Below are positions 16,242 through 26,489 of a stretch of 64,000 nucleotides of DNA, piece after piece. A program made the position numbers and the translations under genes. The stretch is from NCBI GenBank assembly GCA_049997955.1, contig JAEBDY010000002.1:124001-188000 (forward strand). Direction: 5' to 3'. The number at the start of each line of letters is the position of its first letter. The first letter of the stretch is position 1. Below the pieces are notes generated by a model, which was not told the DNA's origin, ran no database searches, and saw only the letters and a program-made list of their open reading frames with translations. Origin of the DNA: Umezawaea sp049997955 (lineage in GTDB: Bacteria; Actinomycetota; Actinomycetes; Mycobacteriales; Pseudonocardiaceae).

Positions 16242-17266
16242 AGCGTCTGGCTGAGCGCCTTGATGGGCATGCTCAGCTCGTCCAGCATCTCCAGGTCCTG
16301 CACGGCGGGCCTGCCGAGGTTGGTCAGGTAGTTGCCGACGATGATCGCGTTGATGCCGCCGAGCATGCCCTGCTTGGCGCCGAGGTCGCCGAAGGTCAGC
16401 TCGCGGCCGCCCGCGAAGCGCAGGATCGTGCGGGGCAGGGCCAAGCGGAACGCCGCGACCGCGCGCAGGGCGTCCGGGCCCTCGACCACCGGGTAGTTCT
16501 CGTACGGGGTGCCGGGGTTCGGGATGAGGAAGTTCAGCGGGACCTCGTCGGGTTCCAGCGACGCCAGCTGCACGGCGAACTCGGCGCGCTGGGCGAGGGT
16601 TTCGCCCATGCCGATGATGCCGCCGCAGCAGACCTCCATGCCCGCCTCGCGGATCATCCGCAGGGTGTCCCAGCGCTCTTCCCACGAGTGGGTGGTGACC
16701 ACGTTCGGGAAGTGCGACCTGGCCGTTTCGAGGTTGTGGTTGTAGCGGTGCACGCCCATCGCCACGAGCTCGTCGACCTGCTCCTGGGTCAGCATCCCGA
16801 GCGAGCAGGCGATCTGGATGTCGTTGCCGTCGTCGCGGATGGCCTTGATGCCGTCGCGGACCTGGGAGAGCAGGCGCTTGTCCGGGCCGCGCACGGCCGC
16901 GACGATGCAGAACTCGGTCGCGCCGGTGTCCGCGGTCTGGCGGGCGGCCTTGACCAGGCCGGGGATGTCCAGCCACGCCGAGCGGACGGGCGAGGGGAAC
17001 TGGCCGGACTGCGAGCAGAAGTGGCAGTCCTCGGGGCAGCCGCCGGTCTTGAGGGACACGATGCCCTCGACCTCGACCTCGGGGCCGCACCAGCGCATCC
17101 GCACCTCGTGCGCGAGCGCGAGCAGGTCGGAGACCCGGTCGTCGGGGAGTTCGAGGACCTCCAGCACCTGGGCTTCGGTCAGGCCGACACCGCGCTCCAG
17201 GACCTGTTCGCGTGCCACGTCCACGACGTCGGTGCTGCGGTCGACCTGCTCGGGTGCTGCGGTCAC
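16238..17266 (-). CDS. bioB: Biotin synthase
   Basis: Radical-SAM enzyme inserting sulfur into dethiobiotin. The 342-residue product has the radical-SAM cysteines C77, C81 and C84 in TGGCPEDCHFCSQSG and the downstream GIIGMGET and HRYNHNLETARSHF segments of BioB. GTG at 17266 is selected because GGAGAAG lies about five bases upstream; a longer reading to 17299 lacks a ribosome site. Last biosynthetic enzyme of the locus and coupled to bsaP. The 79-bp gap to bioD contains no clear terminator. Confidence 0.97.
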   Translation of the reverse strand: MTAAPEQVDRSTDVVDVAREQVLERGVGLTEAQVLEVLELPDDRVSDLLALAHEVRMRWCGPEVEVEGIVSLKTGGCPEDCHFCSQSGQFPSPVRSAWLDIPGLVKAARQTADTGATEFCIVAAVRGPDKRLLSQVRDGIKAIRDDGNDIQIACSLGMLTQEQVDELVAMGVHRYNHNLETARSHFPNVVTTHSWEERWDTLRMIREAGMEVCCGGIIGMGETLAQRAEFAVQLASLEPDEVPLNFLIPNPGTPYENYPVVEGPDALRAVAAFRLALPRTILRFAGGRELTFGDLGAKQGMLGGINAIIVGNYLTNLGRPAVQDLEMLDELSMPIKALSQTL

Positions 17267-17345
17267 GACTTCTCCTTCGGCAGACGGGCGTTCGAGCAAG
17301 TGTGCCCCACGGCACGGACGGAGTCCGCGCGACGAACGTCACCCC

Positions 17346-18059
17346 CTACACGTAGTGCGAGGCGAACGCTTCCGGGTCGAACGTGCCGCCGAACCACGGT
17401 GACAGCGCGCCTCGGGCGACGTCCAGGAAGTCGGCCGGGTGCAGCCTGGTCACGCCGTTGGGGAGCACGCCGAGCAGCGGACCGCCCGCGGCCTCCGGCA
17501 GGTCGGTGAGGTTGCTGCGGGCCGCGAGGTCGGGTGCGGCAGGCCAGCGGCCGACGACCACGCCCAACGACTCCAGGCCGCGCCGCAGGAGCGCCTCGGC
17601 GGTCAGCGCGGTGGCGTTCAGCGTGCCCAGACCGGCCGCGGCGACGACGAGCACGGGGGCGTTGACCGCCCACGCCGCGTCGGCGATGGTCGTGCCCTTC
17701 TCGTCGAACCGCACCAGCAGCCCGCCCGCGCCCTCGACCAGCACGAGGTCGTGCGTCGCGTCCAGCTCGGTCACGGCCGCGGCGATGTCCGACGGCGACA
17801 CGGTGGGTCTGCCCGCACGTCTGGCCGCCGTCGCGGGCGCCAGCGGATCCGGGTACCTGACCAGCTCACGGATGGTGACGGGGCCCGCGAGGCGGACGAC
17901 CTCGTCGACGTCGCCGTGCTCGCCGGGCAGCAGTCCGGTCTGCGCGGGCTTGAGCACGGCGACCCGTCTGCCGTCGGCGGAGGCGACCGCGGCAAGGGCG
18001 GCGGTCACGGCCGTCTTGCCGACCTCGGTATCCGTACCGGTGATCACGAGGACGCTCAC
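17346..18059 (-). CDS. bioD: Dethiobiotin synthetase
   Basis: ATP-dependent carboxylase closing the ureido ring from 7,8-diaminopelargonate. The 237-residue product has the P-loop-like GTDTEVGKT at residues 8-16, K and T in LKPAQTG and the EGAGGLLV motif. GTG start at 18059, directly before the conserved VLVITGTDTEVGKT strand; no strong ribosome site is seen. Same strand as bioA (76 bp upstream) and bioB, forming a bioA-bioD-bioB order without bioF. Confidence 0.96.
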   Translation of the reverse strand: MSVLVITGTDTEVGKTAVTAALAAVASADGRRVAVLKPAQTGLLPGEHGDVDEVVRLAGPVTIRELVRYPDPLAPATAARRAGRPTVSPSDIAAAVTELDATHDLVLVEGAGGLLVRFDEKGTTIADAAWAVNAPVLVVAAAGLGTLNATALTAEALLRRGLESLGVVVGRWPAAPDLAARSNLTDLPEAAGGPLLGVLPNGVTRLHPADFLDVARGALSPWFGGTFDPEAFASHYV

Positions 18060-18135
18060 GGGGCAACACCCTACGGCGGTGCCGCGGGTCGGACGGGGTG
18101 GCGGGTGCCCTCGATTACGAGCCAACCCCGGATCG

Positions 18136-19375
18136 TTATCCCGCCTTCGCAGCCGCCACGACCGCCGCGCAGATGGCGGCGACGTCGTCGTCCGTGCAGA
18201 CGAACGGCGGCATCGTGTAGACGAGGTCGCGGAACGGCCGCAGCCACACGCCGTGGTCGATGGCGGCGGCGGTCGCGGCGACCATGTCCACCTCGTGGTC
18301 CAGCTGCACGACCCCGATGGCCCCGAGCACCCGCACGTCGCCGGGCGCGTCCGCGAGACCCGCTTCCAGCCCCGCCTCGATCCGCCGCACCTCGCCGCGC
18401 CAGTCCTGCGAGAGCAGCAGGTCGATCGACGCGGACGCCACGGCGGAGGCCAGCGGGTTGCCCATGAACGTCGGCCCGTGCGCCAGGATCGGCACGTCGC
18501 CGCGGCTGATGCCGTCCGCGACCCGCTCGGTGCACAGCGCGGCGGCCATGGTCAGGTAGCCGCCGGTCAGGGCCTTGCCGACGCACATCACGTCCGGGCT
18601 GACGTTCGCGTGGTCGGCGGCGAACAGCTCGCCGGTGCGGCCGAAGCCGGTGGCGATCTCGTCGAACACCAGCAGCACGTCGTTGGCCAGCGTCAACTCG
18701 CGCAGCACGTGCAGGTAGCGCGGGTCGTGGAAGCGCATGCCGCCCGCGCCCTGCACGACCGGCTCCACGATGACCGCGGCCAGTTCGTCGGCGTGCTCCT
18801 CGATCAGGTCCGCGAGGTGCTGCACGTACGCGGTGTCCATCTCGGCGGGCGGCGCGTCGGCGAACACCTGCTCGGGCAGGACGCCGCGCCACAGCGCGTG
18901 CATCCCGCCCTCCGGGTCGCACACGGACATCGGCTGGAACGTGTCGCCGTGGTAGCCGCCGCGCCAGGTCAGCAGCCTGCGCTTGGCCGGTTTGCCCTGG
19001 GAGCGCCAGTACTGGAGGCACATCTTGACCGCGACCTCGACCGACACCGAGCCCGAGTCGCACAGGAACACGTGCTGGAGCGGCGCGGGGGTGATGTCCA
19101 CCAGCTTGGCCGCGAGGCGGACGGCGGGCTCGTGCGTGAGCCCGCCGAACATCACGTGGCTCATCCGGTCCAGCTGCCCCCGCACCGCGGCGTCCAGGAC
19201 GGGGTGCCGGTAGCCGTGGATGGCCGCCCACCAGGACGACATGCCGTCCACCAGTTCCCGACCGTCGTCCAGGCGCAGCCGGACACCCTCCGCGGACTCG
19301 ACGACGAGCGGCGCGCGGGTGCCCGGCATCGGCCCGTAGGGGTGCCAGACGTGCGCCCGGTCCAGTTTCAGCAGC

Positions 19376-19389
<14 letters not shown>
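18136..19389 (-). CDS. bioA: Adenosylmethionine-8-amino-7-oxononanoate aminotransferase
   Basis: PLP class-III transaminase producing 7,8-diaminopelargonate, using SAM as amino donor. The 417-residue product shows the BioA-type VWHPYGPM and SSWWAAIHGYRHP segments, FDEIATGFGRTG and the PLP lysine K272 in CVGKALTGGYLT. GTG start at 19389 overlaps the 3' end of the P450 gene by 14 bp, so the two are expressed from one message. The upstream partner KAPA synthase (bioF) is missing from this locus. Confidence 0.96.
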
Positions 19390-20605
<1,216 letters not shown>

Positions 20606-20623
20606 AGCACCCCTCCAGCGTTG

Positions 20624-20640
20624 AGTTAACTGTGTTAACT
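20624..20640. promoter_or_regulatory. Palindromic operator upstream of the P450-bio operon (BioQ-like)
   Basis: Perfect inverted repeat AGTTAAC-TGT-GTTAACT, 19 bp upstream of the P450 ATG. Its centre AAC-N3-GTT matches the core of the operators reported for the actinobacterial TetR-family biotin repressor BioQ (TGAAC-N3-GTTAC type). On the minus strand the site also reads as two direct CAGTTAAC copies. No bioQ gene was seen nearby; assignment is inference. Confidence 0.6.
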
Positions 20641-20886
20641 GAACGTCCGGGCATCCAAAGGTGTCCCAGGTTCACTCTCTTGTCACTCTGATGGAGCAGT
20701 CAACGCCTGACAAAGCCGACCAACCACCACGGGAAGTAGGCATCGAGTCGGAACTCCCCTCCTCCCGTACACGCAGGACCGCCTCGACGACCCGCACCTC
20801 CTCCACCCACGGGGAGGCTTCGACACCAACCCCGGCGAGGGGTGGCGACCACACGGTGATCTCACGGGACAGGTAGCGTTCGGATC
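20641..20886. other. Intergenic region between the divergent P450 and HTH-protein genes
   Basis: Holds the far end of the biotin control region and, at 20874-20879, TAGCGT, a -10-like hexamer ending 7 nt before the GTG of the next gene, which predicts a leaderless transcript. No -35 of quality is visible. Open frames here are short and not coding-like. Confidence 0.45.
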
Positions 20887-21708
20887 GTGGTATCGCCTGA
20901 TCCCGTTGACGCCCGCCTCCTCGCCATGATCGCGGAGATGGGCCGTGCGGCCGTGCACGAGGTCGCCGCCCGGTTGGGCATGGACCCCCGCGAGGCCGCG
21001 TCGAGGTTGATCACCCTGTCCGGGAGCGGTCTCCCGCTGCTGGTCGGCGTCGAGTGCGACCCCAACGGCATCCGCAGGGCCCTCGCGAACAGCATGGCGT
21101 GGGGCAACTACAGCGGTCCCCCGGCCGCCCCGCGCCCCTACCCGCAGTACCAGGCACCGCCCAGCGTGCCGTTCCCCGTGCAGCAGCCGCCCCAGCCGCA
21201 GCAGACGTGGGGCCCGCCCCAGTCCGCGGGCTGGGCCAGGGGCGACCAGCAGCCGATGTTCGGCGGCTCCAAGGGCGCGGCGGGCCAGCGCACGGGCAAG
21301 ATCGGCACCTCGCTGGAGACCGAGGGCCTGGAGGGCGCCCACTTCTCGATCCAGCTGGTCGAGGTGGTCGACCCAGCGGACTTCCTCTTCACCGCCGCCG
21401 GCTACAAGCTCGCGGACGGCGAGCGGGCGGTGGTCGTGCACACCGAGCTGACCAACACCGGCGCGATCCCGTTCAACTCGCTGCCGGACATGTACCTGGT
21501 GCTGATGGCGCGCACGGGCGAACCGGTGGCCAAGGCCCCCGTGTCGCTCTCGTCGCGCCCCCCGCACAAGATCGGCGTCCAGCCGGGCGAGACCGCGGGT
21601 GGCCACACGGTCTACGTGCTCCCGGAGGACACCGCGATCACCGCGGTCCGCTGGAGCGCCAGGCCGGAGACCGACCTGAACACCCTGGTCTGGACGATCG
21701 ACGACTAG
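20887..21708 (+). CDS. HTH-domain protein with proline/glutamine-rich linker and C-terminal Ig-like domain
   Basis: A 273-residue protein of unusual build. Residues 1-50 (DARLLAMIAEMGRAAVHEVAARLGMDPREAASRLITLSGSGL) form an AsnC/Lrp-type winged helix. Residues ~75-125 are a disordered Pro/Gln/Tyr linker. From ~145 to the end is a beta-rich domain (LETEGLEGAHFSIQLVEVVDPADFLF... VVVHTELTNTG) resembling DUF4352/Ig-like folds usually found outside the cell. There is no signal peptide or membrane segment, so a cytoplasmic regulator with a ligand-binding beta domain is possible; target unknown. GTG start, apparently leaderless. Convergent with rluD, both stops sharing one CTAG. Confidence 0.75.
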   Translation: MVSPDPVDARLLAMIAEMGRAAVHEVAARLGMDPREAASRLITLSGSGLPLLVGVECDPNGIRRALANSMAWGNYSGPPAAPRPYPQYQAPPSVPFPVQQPPQPQQTWGPPQSAGWARGDQQPMFGGSKGAAGQRTGKIGTSLETEGLEGAHFSIQLVEVVDPADFLFTAAGYKLADGERAVVVHTELTNTGAIPFNSLPDMYLVLMARTGEPVAKAPVSLSSRPPHKIGVQPGETAGGHTVYVLPEDTAITAVRWSARPETDLNTLVWTIDD

Positions 21709-22634
21709 CCCTCGGCGCGCAGCTGCTCCAGCGCGTTCGACAGGTCCGCCGGGTACTCGCTGGTGTACGACACCCACTGCCCGTCGGCCGGGTGGTGGAA
21801 CCCCAGGGTCCGGGCGTGCAGCCACTGCCGCGTGATGTGCAGGCGCTTGGCCAGCGTCGGGTCGGCCCCGTACGTCAGGTCGCCGACGCACGGGTGGTGC
21901 AGCGCCGAGAAGTGCACCCGGATCTGGTGCGTGCGCCCGGTCTCCAGGTGCACGTCCAGCAGCGACGCCGCCCGGAACGCCTCGGCCACCTCGTAGTGGG
22001 TGATGCTGGGACGGCCGTTGGCCATGACCGCGAACTTGTAGTCGTGCTTGGGGTGCCGGTCGATCGGCGCGTCGATGGTGCCCTTGATCGGATCAGGGTG
22101 CCCCTGCACCAGCGCGTGGTACAGCTTGTCCACGGTCCGTTCCTTGAACGCGTGCTTCAGCGCCGAGTACGCGTTCTCGCTCTTCGCCACCACCATCACG
22201 CCGGTGGTGCCGACGTCCAGGCGGTGCACGACGCCCTGGCGTTCGGCGGCCCCCGAGGTGGCGATCCGGATCCCCGCGCCCGCGAGGCCGCCGACCACGG
22301 TCGGCCCGGTCCAGCCGGGGCTCGGGTGGACGGCCACGCCGACCGGCTTGTCCACCACGATGATGTCGTCGTCCTGGTGCAGCACGACGAGGCCTTCGAC
22401 CGGCACGGCCTGGATCTGCACCGGCCGGGGCGGCTCGGGCAGGGTGACCTCCAGGGTCGCCCCGGCCACCAGCCGGTCCGACTTCCCGGCGGGCTGCCCG
22501 TCCAGCACCACGTCACCGGACTCGGTCAGCGCGGCGACCACCGTCCGCGACAGCCCGAGCAGCTTCGCCAGGCCGGCGTCGACGCGCATTCCGTCGAGAC
22601 CGTCCGGCACGGGCAGGGTGCGATACCCGCTCAT
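21705..22634 (-). CDS. rluD: RluA-family 23S rRNA pseudouridine synthase (RluD-like)
   Basis: Isomerises specific uridines in 23S rRNA. The 309-residue product has an N-terminal S4 RNA-binding domain (about 18-65: MRVDAGLAKLLGLSRTVV...) and the synthase domain with catalytic D140 in VVHRLDVGTTGVMVVAK, plus GRTHQIRVH. ATG at 22634 overlaps the lspA stop (ATGA); AAGGAAAAG precedes it. lspA-rluD is a common actinobacterial pair. The exact uridine targets are inferred from homology. Confidence 0.93.
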   Translation of the reverse strand: MSGYRTLPVPDGLDGMRVDAGLAKLLGLSRTVVAALTESGDVVLDGQPAGKSDRLVAGATLEVTLPEPPRPVQIQAVPVEGLVVLHQDDDIIVVDKPVGVAVHPSPGWTGPTVVGGLAGAGIRIATSGAAERQGVVHRLDVGTTGVMVVAKSENAYSALKHAFKERTVDKLYHALVQGHPDPIKGTIDAPIDRHPKHDYKFAVMANGRPSITHYEVAEAFRAASLLDVHLETGRTHQIRVHFSALHHPCVGDLTYGADPTLAKRLHITRQWLHARTLGFHHPADGQWVSYTSEYPADLSNALEQLRAEG

Positions 22635-23185
22635 TTCTTTTCCTTCTTCACAGCACGAGTGCCGTCGTAGTCGCGTTGGAGCAGCGCCATCGTCACGATG
22701 AGCACGCCACCCACGCAGATTGCCGAATCGGCGAGGTTGAACACCGGCCACACCCGGCCGTAGGGGTCGAACAGGGAGAGGAAGTCCACCACGTGCCCGC
22801 GCAGCGGGCCGGGCGCGCGGAAGATCCGGTCGCCCAGGTTCCCGAGCGCGCCGCCCAGCACCATGCCCAGCCCGACGGCCCACGGGCCGGACCGCAGCTT
22901 GCGCGCGATCCACCCGATGAACCCGACCACGCCGATCGAGATCAGGGCGAGCACGGCGGTCCAGCCGCCAGCGAGCCCGAACGCGGCGCCGGGGTTGCGG
23001 ATCAGCGGCAGGTACAGCGCGCCGCCGAGCAACTCGACCGGCTCACGGCCCTCCAGCTCCGCCACGGCGATGATCTTGCTGAACACGTCGAGCGCGAGCA
23101 CCACCACGGCCACCGAGGCGAGCAGCGCCACGCGGCGGCGAGGCAGCGCGGCAGGCGTCGCGTCGAGGACGGGCTGGGTGGTCAC
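22631..23185 (-). CDS. lspA: Lipoprotein signal peptidase (signal peptidase II)
   Basis: Membrane aspartic protease that removes signal peptides from prolipoproteins, such as the solute-binding lipoprotein encoded at 4.3-5.8 kb. The 184-residue protein has four predicted membrane helices and the catalytic aspartates D119 (NLGDRIFR) and D153 (FNLADSAI); NPGAAFG is also typical. GTG at 23185 with GGTGGGG just upstream. Coupled to rluD. A SAM-controlled class-V enzyme lies immediately upstream on the same strand (23-bp gap), so read-through from the riboswitch promoter is possible. Confidence 0.96.
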   Translation of the reverse strand: MTTQPVLDATPAALPRRRVALLASVAVVVLALDVFSKIIAVAELEGREPVELLGGALYLPLIRNPGAAFGLAGGWTAVLALISIGVVGFIGWIARKLRSGPWAVGLGMVLGGALGNLGDRIFRAPGPLRGHVVDFLSLFDPYGRVWPVFNLADSAICVGGVLIVTMALLQRDYDGTRAVKKEKK

Positions 23186-23208
23186 CCCACCATTGTCCCA
23201 GCAGGCGC

Positions 23209-24543
23209 TCAGGACAGGAACGGCGGGAGCGGGCGCTCGTCGTTTTCGGGCACCCAGCGCCCGTCGCGCTCGACGTAGCTCCACTTCGGACCCTCGGTCA
23301 CCAGCGTCCGCAACGCCGCGACCAGCCGGTCCACGTGGTCGGCGGTGCTGCCGAGACCGAGGCTGGCCCGCAGCGCCCGGTGCTCGTGCGCCCCGACCCC
23401 GTCCAGCAGCCGGGTCACGGCGACGTGGGCGCAGAACGCCCCGTCGCGCACCCCGATGCCGAACTCCGCGGATAGCGCGGCGGCGAGGTAGCCGGCGTCG
23501 TGCCCGCCGACCGTGAAGCTGACCACGCCGACCCGGTCGTGGTCGGACCCGAACAGGCTCAGCTCGCTCAGCCCCGGAATGGTCGCGAGCCCGGCGCGCA
23601 GGCGGGCGAGCAGCACCCGCTCGTGCTCCTCGGTCTGCTCCCAGTGGCGGCCGAGCACGTCGCAGGCGACGGCCAGCGCGTGCACGCCGACGACGTTCGG
23701 CGACCCGGCCTCGTGCCGCTCGGGCACGGCGGACCACGCCACGCCGAGGCGGTCGCCGTGGTCGGTGACGAGCTTCGTGGCTCCGCCGCCGACGAGGTAC
23801 GGCTCGGCGGCCTGCAACCAGTCGGAACGCCCGACCAGCACACCGGCGCCGAACGGCGCGTAGACCTTGTGGCCGGAGAACACCGCGTAGTCCACGTCGA
23901 GCGCCCGCACGTCCACCGGCCGGTGCGGGGCGAGCTGCGCGGCGTCCAGCGCGATCCGGGCGCCGTGCCGCCGGGCGACCTTGGCGAGTTCGGCGACGGG
24001 CCACAGCTCACCGGTCACGTTCGACGCGCCGGTCACCACGACCAGCCGAGGGCCGACGGGGCAGGACGCGAGTTCGCGGTCCAGCACGGCGACCGCGGCC
24101 TCCGCCGACGACGGGGTGGCGACGCGCCGGACGTTCGGTCCGCGCCACGGCAGCAGCGCGGCGTGGTGCTCGGCGTCGAACAGCACGACCGAGGTGTGCC
24201 GGGGAAGGCTGCGCGCCAACAGGTTCAGCGCGTCGGTGGTGTTGCGGGTGAAGACGACGGCCTCGGTGGAGCGGGCGTTGAGGAACCGGCGGACGGACTG
24301 CCGGGCCTGTTCGTAGACCCGCGTGGACACCTGCGAGGCGAACCCGGCGCCCCGGTGCACGCTGGCGTACCAGGGCAGCAGCTCGTCGACCGCGTCCCGG
24401 ACCTGCTCCAGGCAGGGCGCGCTGGCGGCGTGGTCGAGGTTCGCGTACTCCACGCGCTCCCCGGTCACCAGCGGCACGCGCAGGGAGGACCCGACGACAC
24501 CCGGAACGGCGGGAGCGGTGCTGCGGGGGATGGCGATGGTCAT
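23209..24543 (-). CDS. Class-V aminotransferase (cysteine desulfurase-like) under a SAM riboswitch
   Basis: PLP enzyme of the SufS/selenocysteine-lyase branch. In 444 residues: H126/H127 stacking region (DAEHHAALLPW), D200 and Q203 (LDAAQLAPH), PLP lysine K226 (FSGHKVYAPFGAG), and a cysteine in VRDGAFCAH where the family keeps its catalytic Cys. The C-terminal tail KWSYVERDGRWVPENDERPLPPFL is extra. A SAM-sensing leader directly upstream indicates a role in sulfur or methionine/cysteine supply rather than Fe-S assembly; no suf genes are near. ATG at 24543; its Shine-Dalgarno is within the arm of a stable hairpin. Confidence 0.9.
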   Translation of the reverse strand: MTIAIPRSTAPAVPGVVGSSLRVPLVTGERVEYANLDHAASAPCLEQVRDAVDELLPWYASVHRGAGFASQVSTRVYEQARQSVRRFLNARSTEAVVFTRNTTDALNLLARSLPRHTSVVLFDAEHHAALLPWRGPNVRRVATPSSAEAAVAVLDRELASCPVGPRLVVVTGASNVTGELWPVAELAKVARRHGARIALDAAQLAPHRPVDVRALDVDYAVFSGHKVYAPFGAGVLVGRSDWLQAAEPYLVGGGATKLVTDHGDRLGVAWSAVPERHEAGSPNVVGVHALAVACDVLGRHWEQTEEHERVLLARLRAGLATIPGLSELSLFGSDHDRVGVVSFTVGGHDAGYLAAALSAEFGIGVRDGAFCAHVAVTRLLDGVGAHEHRALRASLGLGSTADHVDRLVAALRTLVTEGPKWSYVERDGRWVPENDERPLPPFLS

Positions 24544-24549
24544 GGTGGT

Positions 24550-24584
24550 GGCCCTTCGGGTCCCGGGGACCCCGGCGAAGGGCC
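24550..24584 (-). promoter_or_regulatory. Ribosome-site-sequestering hairpin of the SAM leader
   Basis: Arms GGCCCTTCG (24550-24558) and CGAAGGGCC (24576-24584) form a perfect 9-bp stem; the intervening GC-rich sequence can pair further. The AAGGG that should serve the ATG at 24543 is inside the 3' arm on the minus strand, and there is no U-run, so control is more likely translational than by termination. Confidence 0.6.
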
Positions 24585-24586
24585 CG

Positions 24587-24700
24587 CGCTTGCCCGGACG
24601 CGCTGCGCGCCGGGCCAGGTCCTCACCGTGGGCACCCCACCGCGGAGGAGGGTTGCCGGCCAGCTAGCACGGGCTTCGCGCTGGCGCTCATGACCTTTCG
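24587..24700 (-). ncRNA. SAM-IV-type riboswitch
   Basis: Minus-strand leader with the hallmarks of actinobacterial SAM-IV aptamers: 5' GGTCATGAGCG (24695-24685), CCGGCAACCCTCC, GGTGGGGTGCC, and closing GTGAGGACC (about 24627-24619) followed by a separate GC-rich hairpin. SAM binding shuts off sulfur-metabolism genes in known cases. It immediately precedes the class-V PLP gene. Family call is from remembered consensus. Confidence 0.85.
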
Positions 24701-24706
24701 CGAACG

Positions 24707-24736
24707 ACGCTAGCCGACGGAACCGCCGCCCGTCGA
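24707..24736 (-). promoter_or_regulatory. Probable promoter of the SAM-riboswitch transcript
   Basis: TCGACG (24736-24731) and TAGCGT (24712-24707) on the minus strand, 18 bp apart, place the start at about 24700, exactly at the 5' edge of the aptamer. The element lies just beyond the stop of the antiporter gene (24744), so the riboswitch gene has its own start. Confidence 0.45.
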
Positions 24737-24743
24737 GCCCCGC

Positions 24744-26276
24744 TCAGATGCTGGGAAACGCCGGTTTGCCGCCGTCCTCGCCCTTCCACCGCGCGTACCG
24801 ACCCGCCCTGTCGATCGCCCGCAGCCTCTTCTCGGCCTCGTCCCGAACCGCCTCGGTGGACACCACGAGCAGCTGGTCGTCCACCTGGAGCCGGGTGGTC
24901 GGCTGCGGCGTGAAACCCTTGCCCCCGCGGGAGACCAGGCTCACCACGGCCCCCTGCGGCAGCCGCAGTTCCGACAGGTACACGCCGTGCATCTTGGACC
25001 CCTTCTGGATCCGCACCTGGAGCAGCTCCGCCCCCAGTTCGTCCAGCGGCGCCGAGTCGACCTGCACCTCGTGCGCCTCCCCCGCCCGCACCAGGCCGAG
25101 CACCTTCGCCAGCGCGGGCAGGGTGCTGCCCTGCAACAGGGTCAGCACCACCACGAGCACGAACACCGCGTCCACGAGGTCCTGCGCCCCCGGCACGCCC
25201 TGGATCACCGGGATCAGCGCGAACACGATCGGCACCGCGCCGCGCAGCCCGGACCACGCGATGAACACCTGCTCCCGCCACGGCACCTTGAACGGGACGG
25301 CCGCCAACGCCACCGACAACGGCCGGGCCAGCAGCACCAGCACCGCTCCGGCAACCAGGGCGGGCACCAGCGCGTGCAGCACCCGGCCCGGCGAGGCGAA
25401 CAGCCCGAGCAGCACGAACAGCCCGATCTGCGCCAGCCAGCCGAGCCCCTCGGCGAACGACAGCGTGTCCGAGCGGTGGGGCAGCCGCGAGTTCCCCAGC
25501 ACCAGCGCGGCGATGTAGACGGCGAGGAAGCCGGACGCGTGCGCCAGGTCGCCGACGGCGTAGGCGACCACGCACACGGCGACCGTCGCCAACGGGTACA
25601 GACCGGTGGCGGGCAAGGCCGCCCGGCGCAGCGCGGAGGCGCCCAGCCACCCCAGCGCCACCCCGATCAGCCCACCCACCGCCAGCTCGTAGACGAGCAG
25701 CAGCGGCGCGGTCCACGTGATCGGATCGGGTGACGCCAACAGCACCACGGCGATGTACACGGGCGCGTCGTTGATCCCGGATTCGAGTTCCAGCGCACCG
25801 GTCAGGCGTTTGCTCACCCCGACCGCGCGCAGCACGCTGAACACGGCGGCGGCGTCGGTGGACGACAGCACCGCGCCCCACAGCAGCGCCATGCGCCAGT
25901 CGAGCCCGAGCAGGTAGTGCAGCGCCGCGCCGGTGACGGCGACGCTCACGCCGACGCCCACGGTGGACAGGGCGATCCCCAGCCCCAGCGCCGGTTTCAC
26001 CGCCGACCACCGGGTGGTCAGACCGCCTTCGGCCAGGATCAGGACGAGCGCGACGGTGCCGAGCGACCGGGTCAGGTCGGCGTCCTCGAAGTCGATGCCG
26101 AGCACGCTCTCGCCGAGGACGACCCCGATGGCGAGGTAGAGCAGCAGCGACGGCAGACCGACCTTCGTCGACACCCGCACCGCGATGACCGAGACGAGCA
26201 GGACGGCCGAGCCTATGCCCAGGATGGCCGTGATTCCCAACGCGACCTCCCGGACCATGCTCGACGGTGACCCCAT
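24744..26276 (-). CDS. CPA1-type K+(Na+)/H+ antiporter with C-terminal TrkA-C domain
   Basis: Inner-membrane monovalent cation/proton antiporter, about 12 helices in residues 1-375, then a cytoplasmic RCK_C (TrkA-C) ligand-binding domain (about 395-490, e.g. GVYLSELRLPQGAVVSLVSRGGKGFTPQPTTRLQVDDQLLVV). The ND transport motif is in LELESGINDAPVYIAV. This layout matches potassium/proton antiporters of the NhaP2/CvrA type, used for K+ and pH homeostasis, with gating by a nucleotide at the RCK domain (known for the family). 510 residues from ATG 26276, which follows GCGGGGAACA; an in-frame GTG at 26291 is an alternative. Confidence 0.92.
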   Translation of the reverse strand: MGSPSSMVREVALGITAILGIGSAVLLVSVIAVRVSTKVGLPSLLLYLAIGVVLGESVLGIDFEDADLTRSLGTVALVLILAEGGLTTRWSAVKPALGLGIALSTVGVGVSVAVTGAALHYLLGLDWRMALLWGAVLSSTDAAAVFSVLRAVGVSKRLTGALELESGINDAPVYIAVVLLASPDPITWTAPLLLVYELAVGGLIGVALGWLGASALRRAALPATGLYPLATVAVCVVAYAVGDLAHASGFLAVYIAALVLGNSRLPHRSDTLSFAEGLGWLAQIGLFVLLGLFASPGRVLHALVPALVAGAVLVLLARPLSVALAAVPFKVPWREQVFIAWSGLRGAVPIVFALIPVIQGVPGAQDLVDAVFVLVVVLTLLQGSTLPALAKVLGLVRAGEAHEVQVDSAPLDELGAELLQVRIQKGSKMHGVYLSELRLPQGAVVSLVSRGGKGFTPQPTTRLQVDDQLLVVSTEAVRDEAEKRLRAIDRAGRYARWKGEDGGKPAFPSI

Positions 26277-26489
26277 TGTTCCCCGCGACACTGAATTGGA
26301 CTAATCAGACAGGTGATCTTTCCGCACTTCAGTGCGCAGGGTCACGAACGATTCCTCCGTCGAGGGACGAACCAACCGAACGAACCTAGCGGGACGCCTC
26401 CGCGGAGGAGCATGTTGATCGGCGGGTCGTGCGCCACCCCTGTCCGGCGCCGACCCCATCCCATCCACTCCCTGCATGGAGTTGAACCC

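Noticed and set aside
26280..26489. ydaO/c-di-AMP riboswitch upstream of the secreted aminopeptidase
   Set aside because: Secreted peptidases in actinomycetes sometimes have one, but the expected conserved words are absent; only a 12-bp palindrome and a small hairpin are seen.
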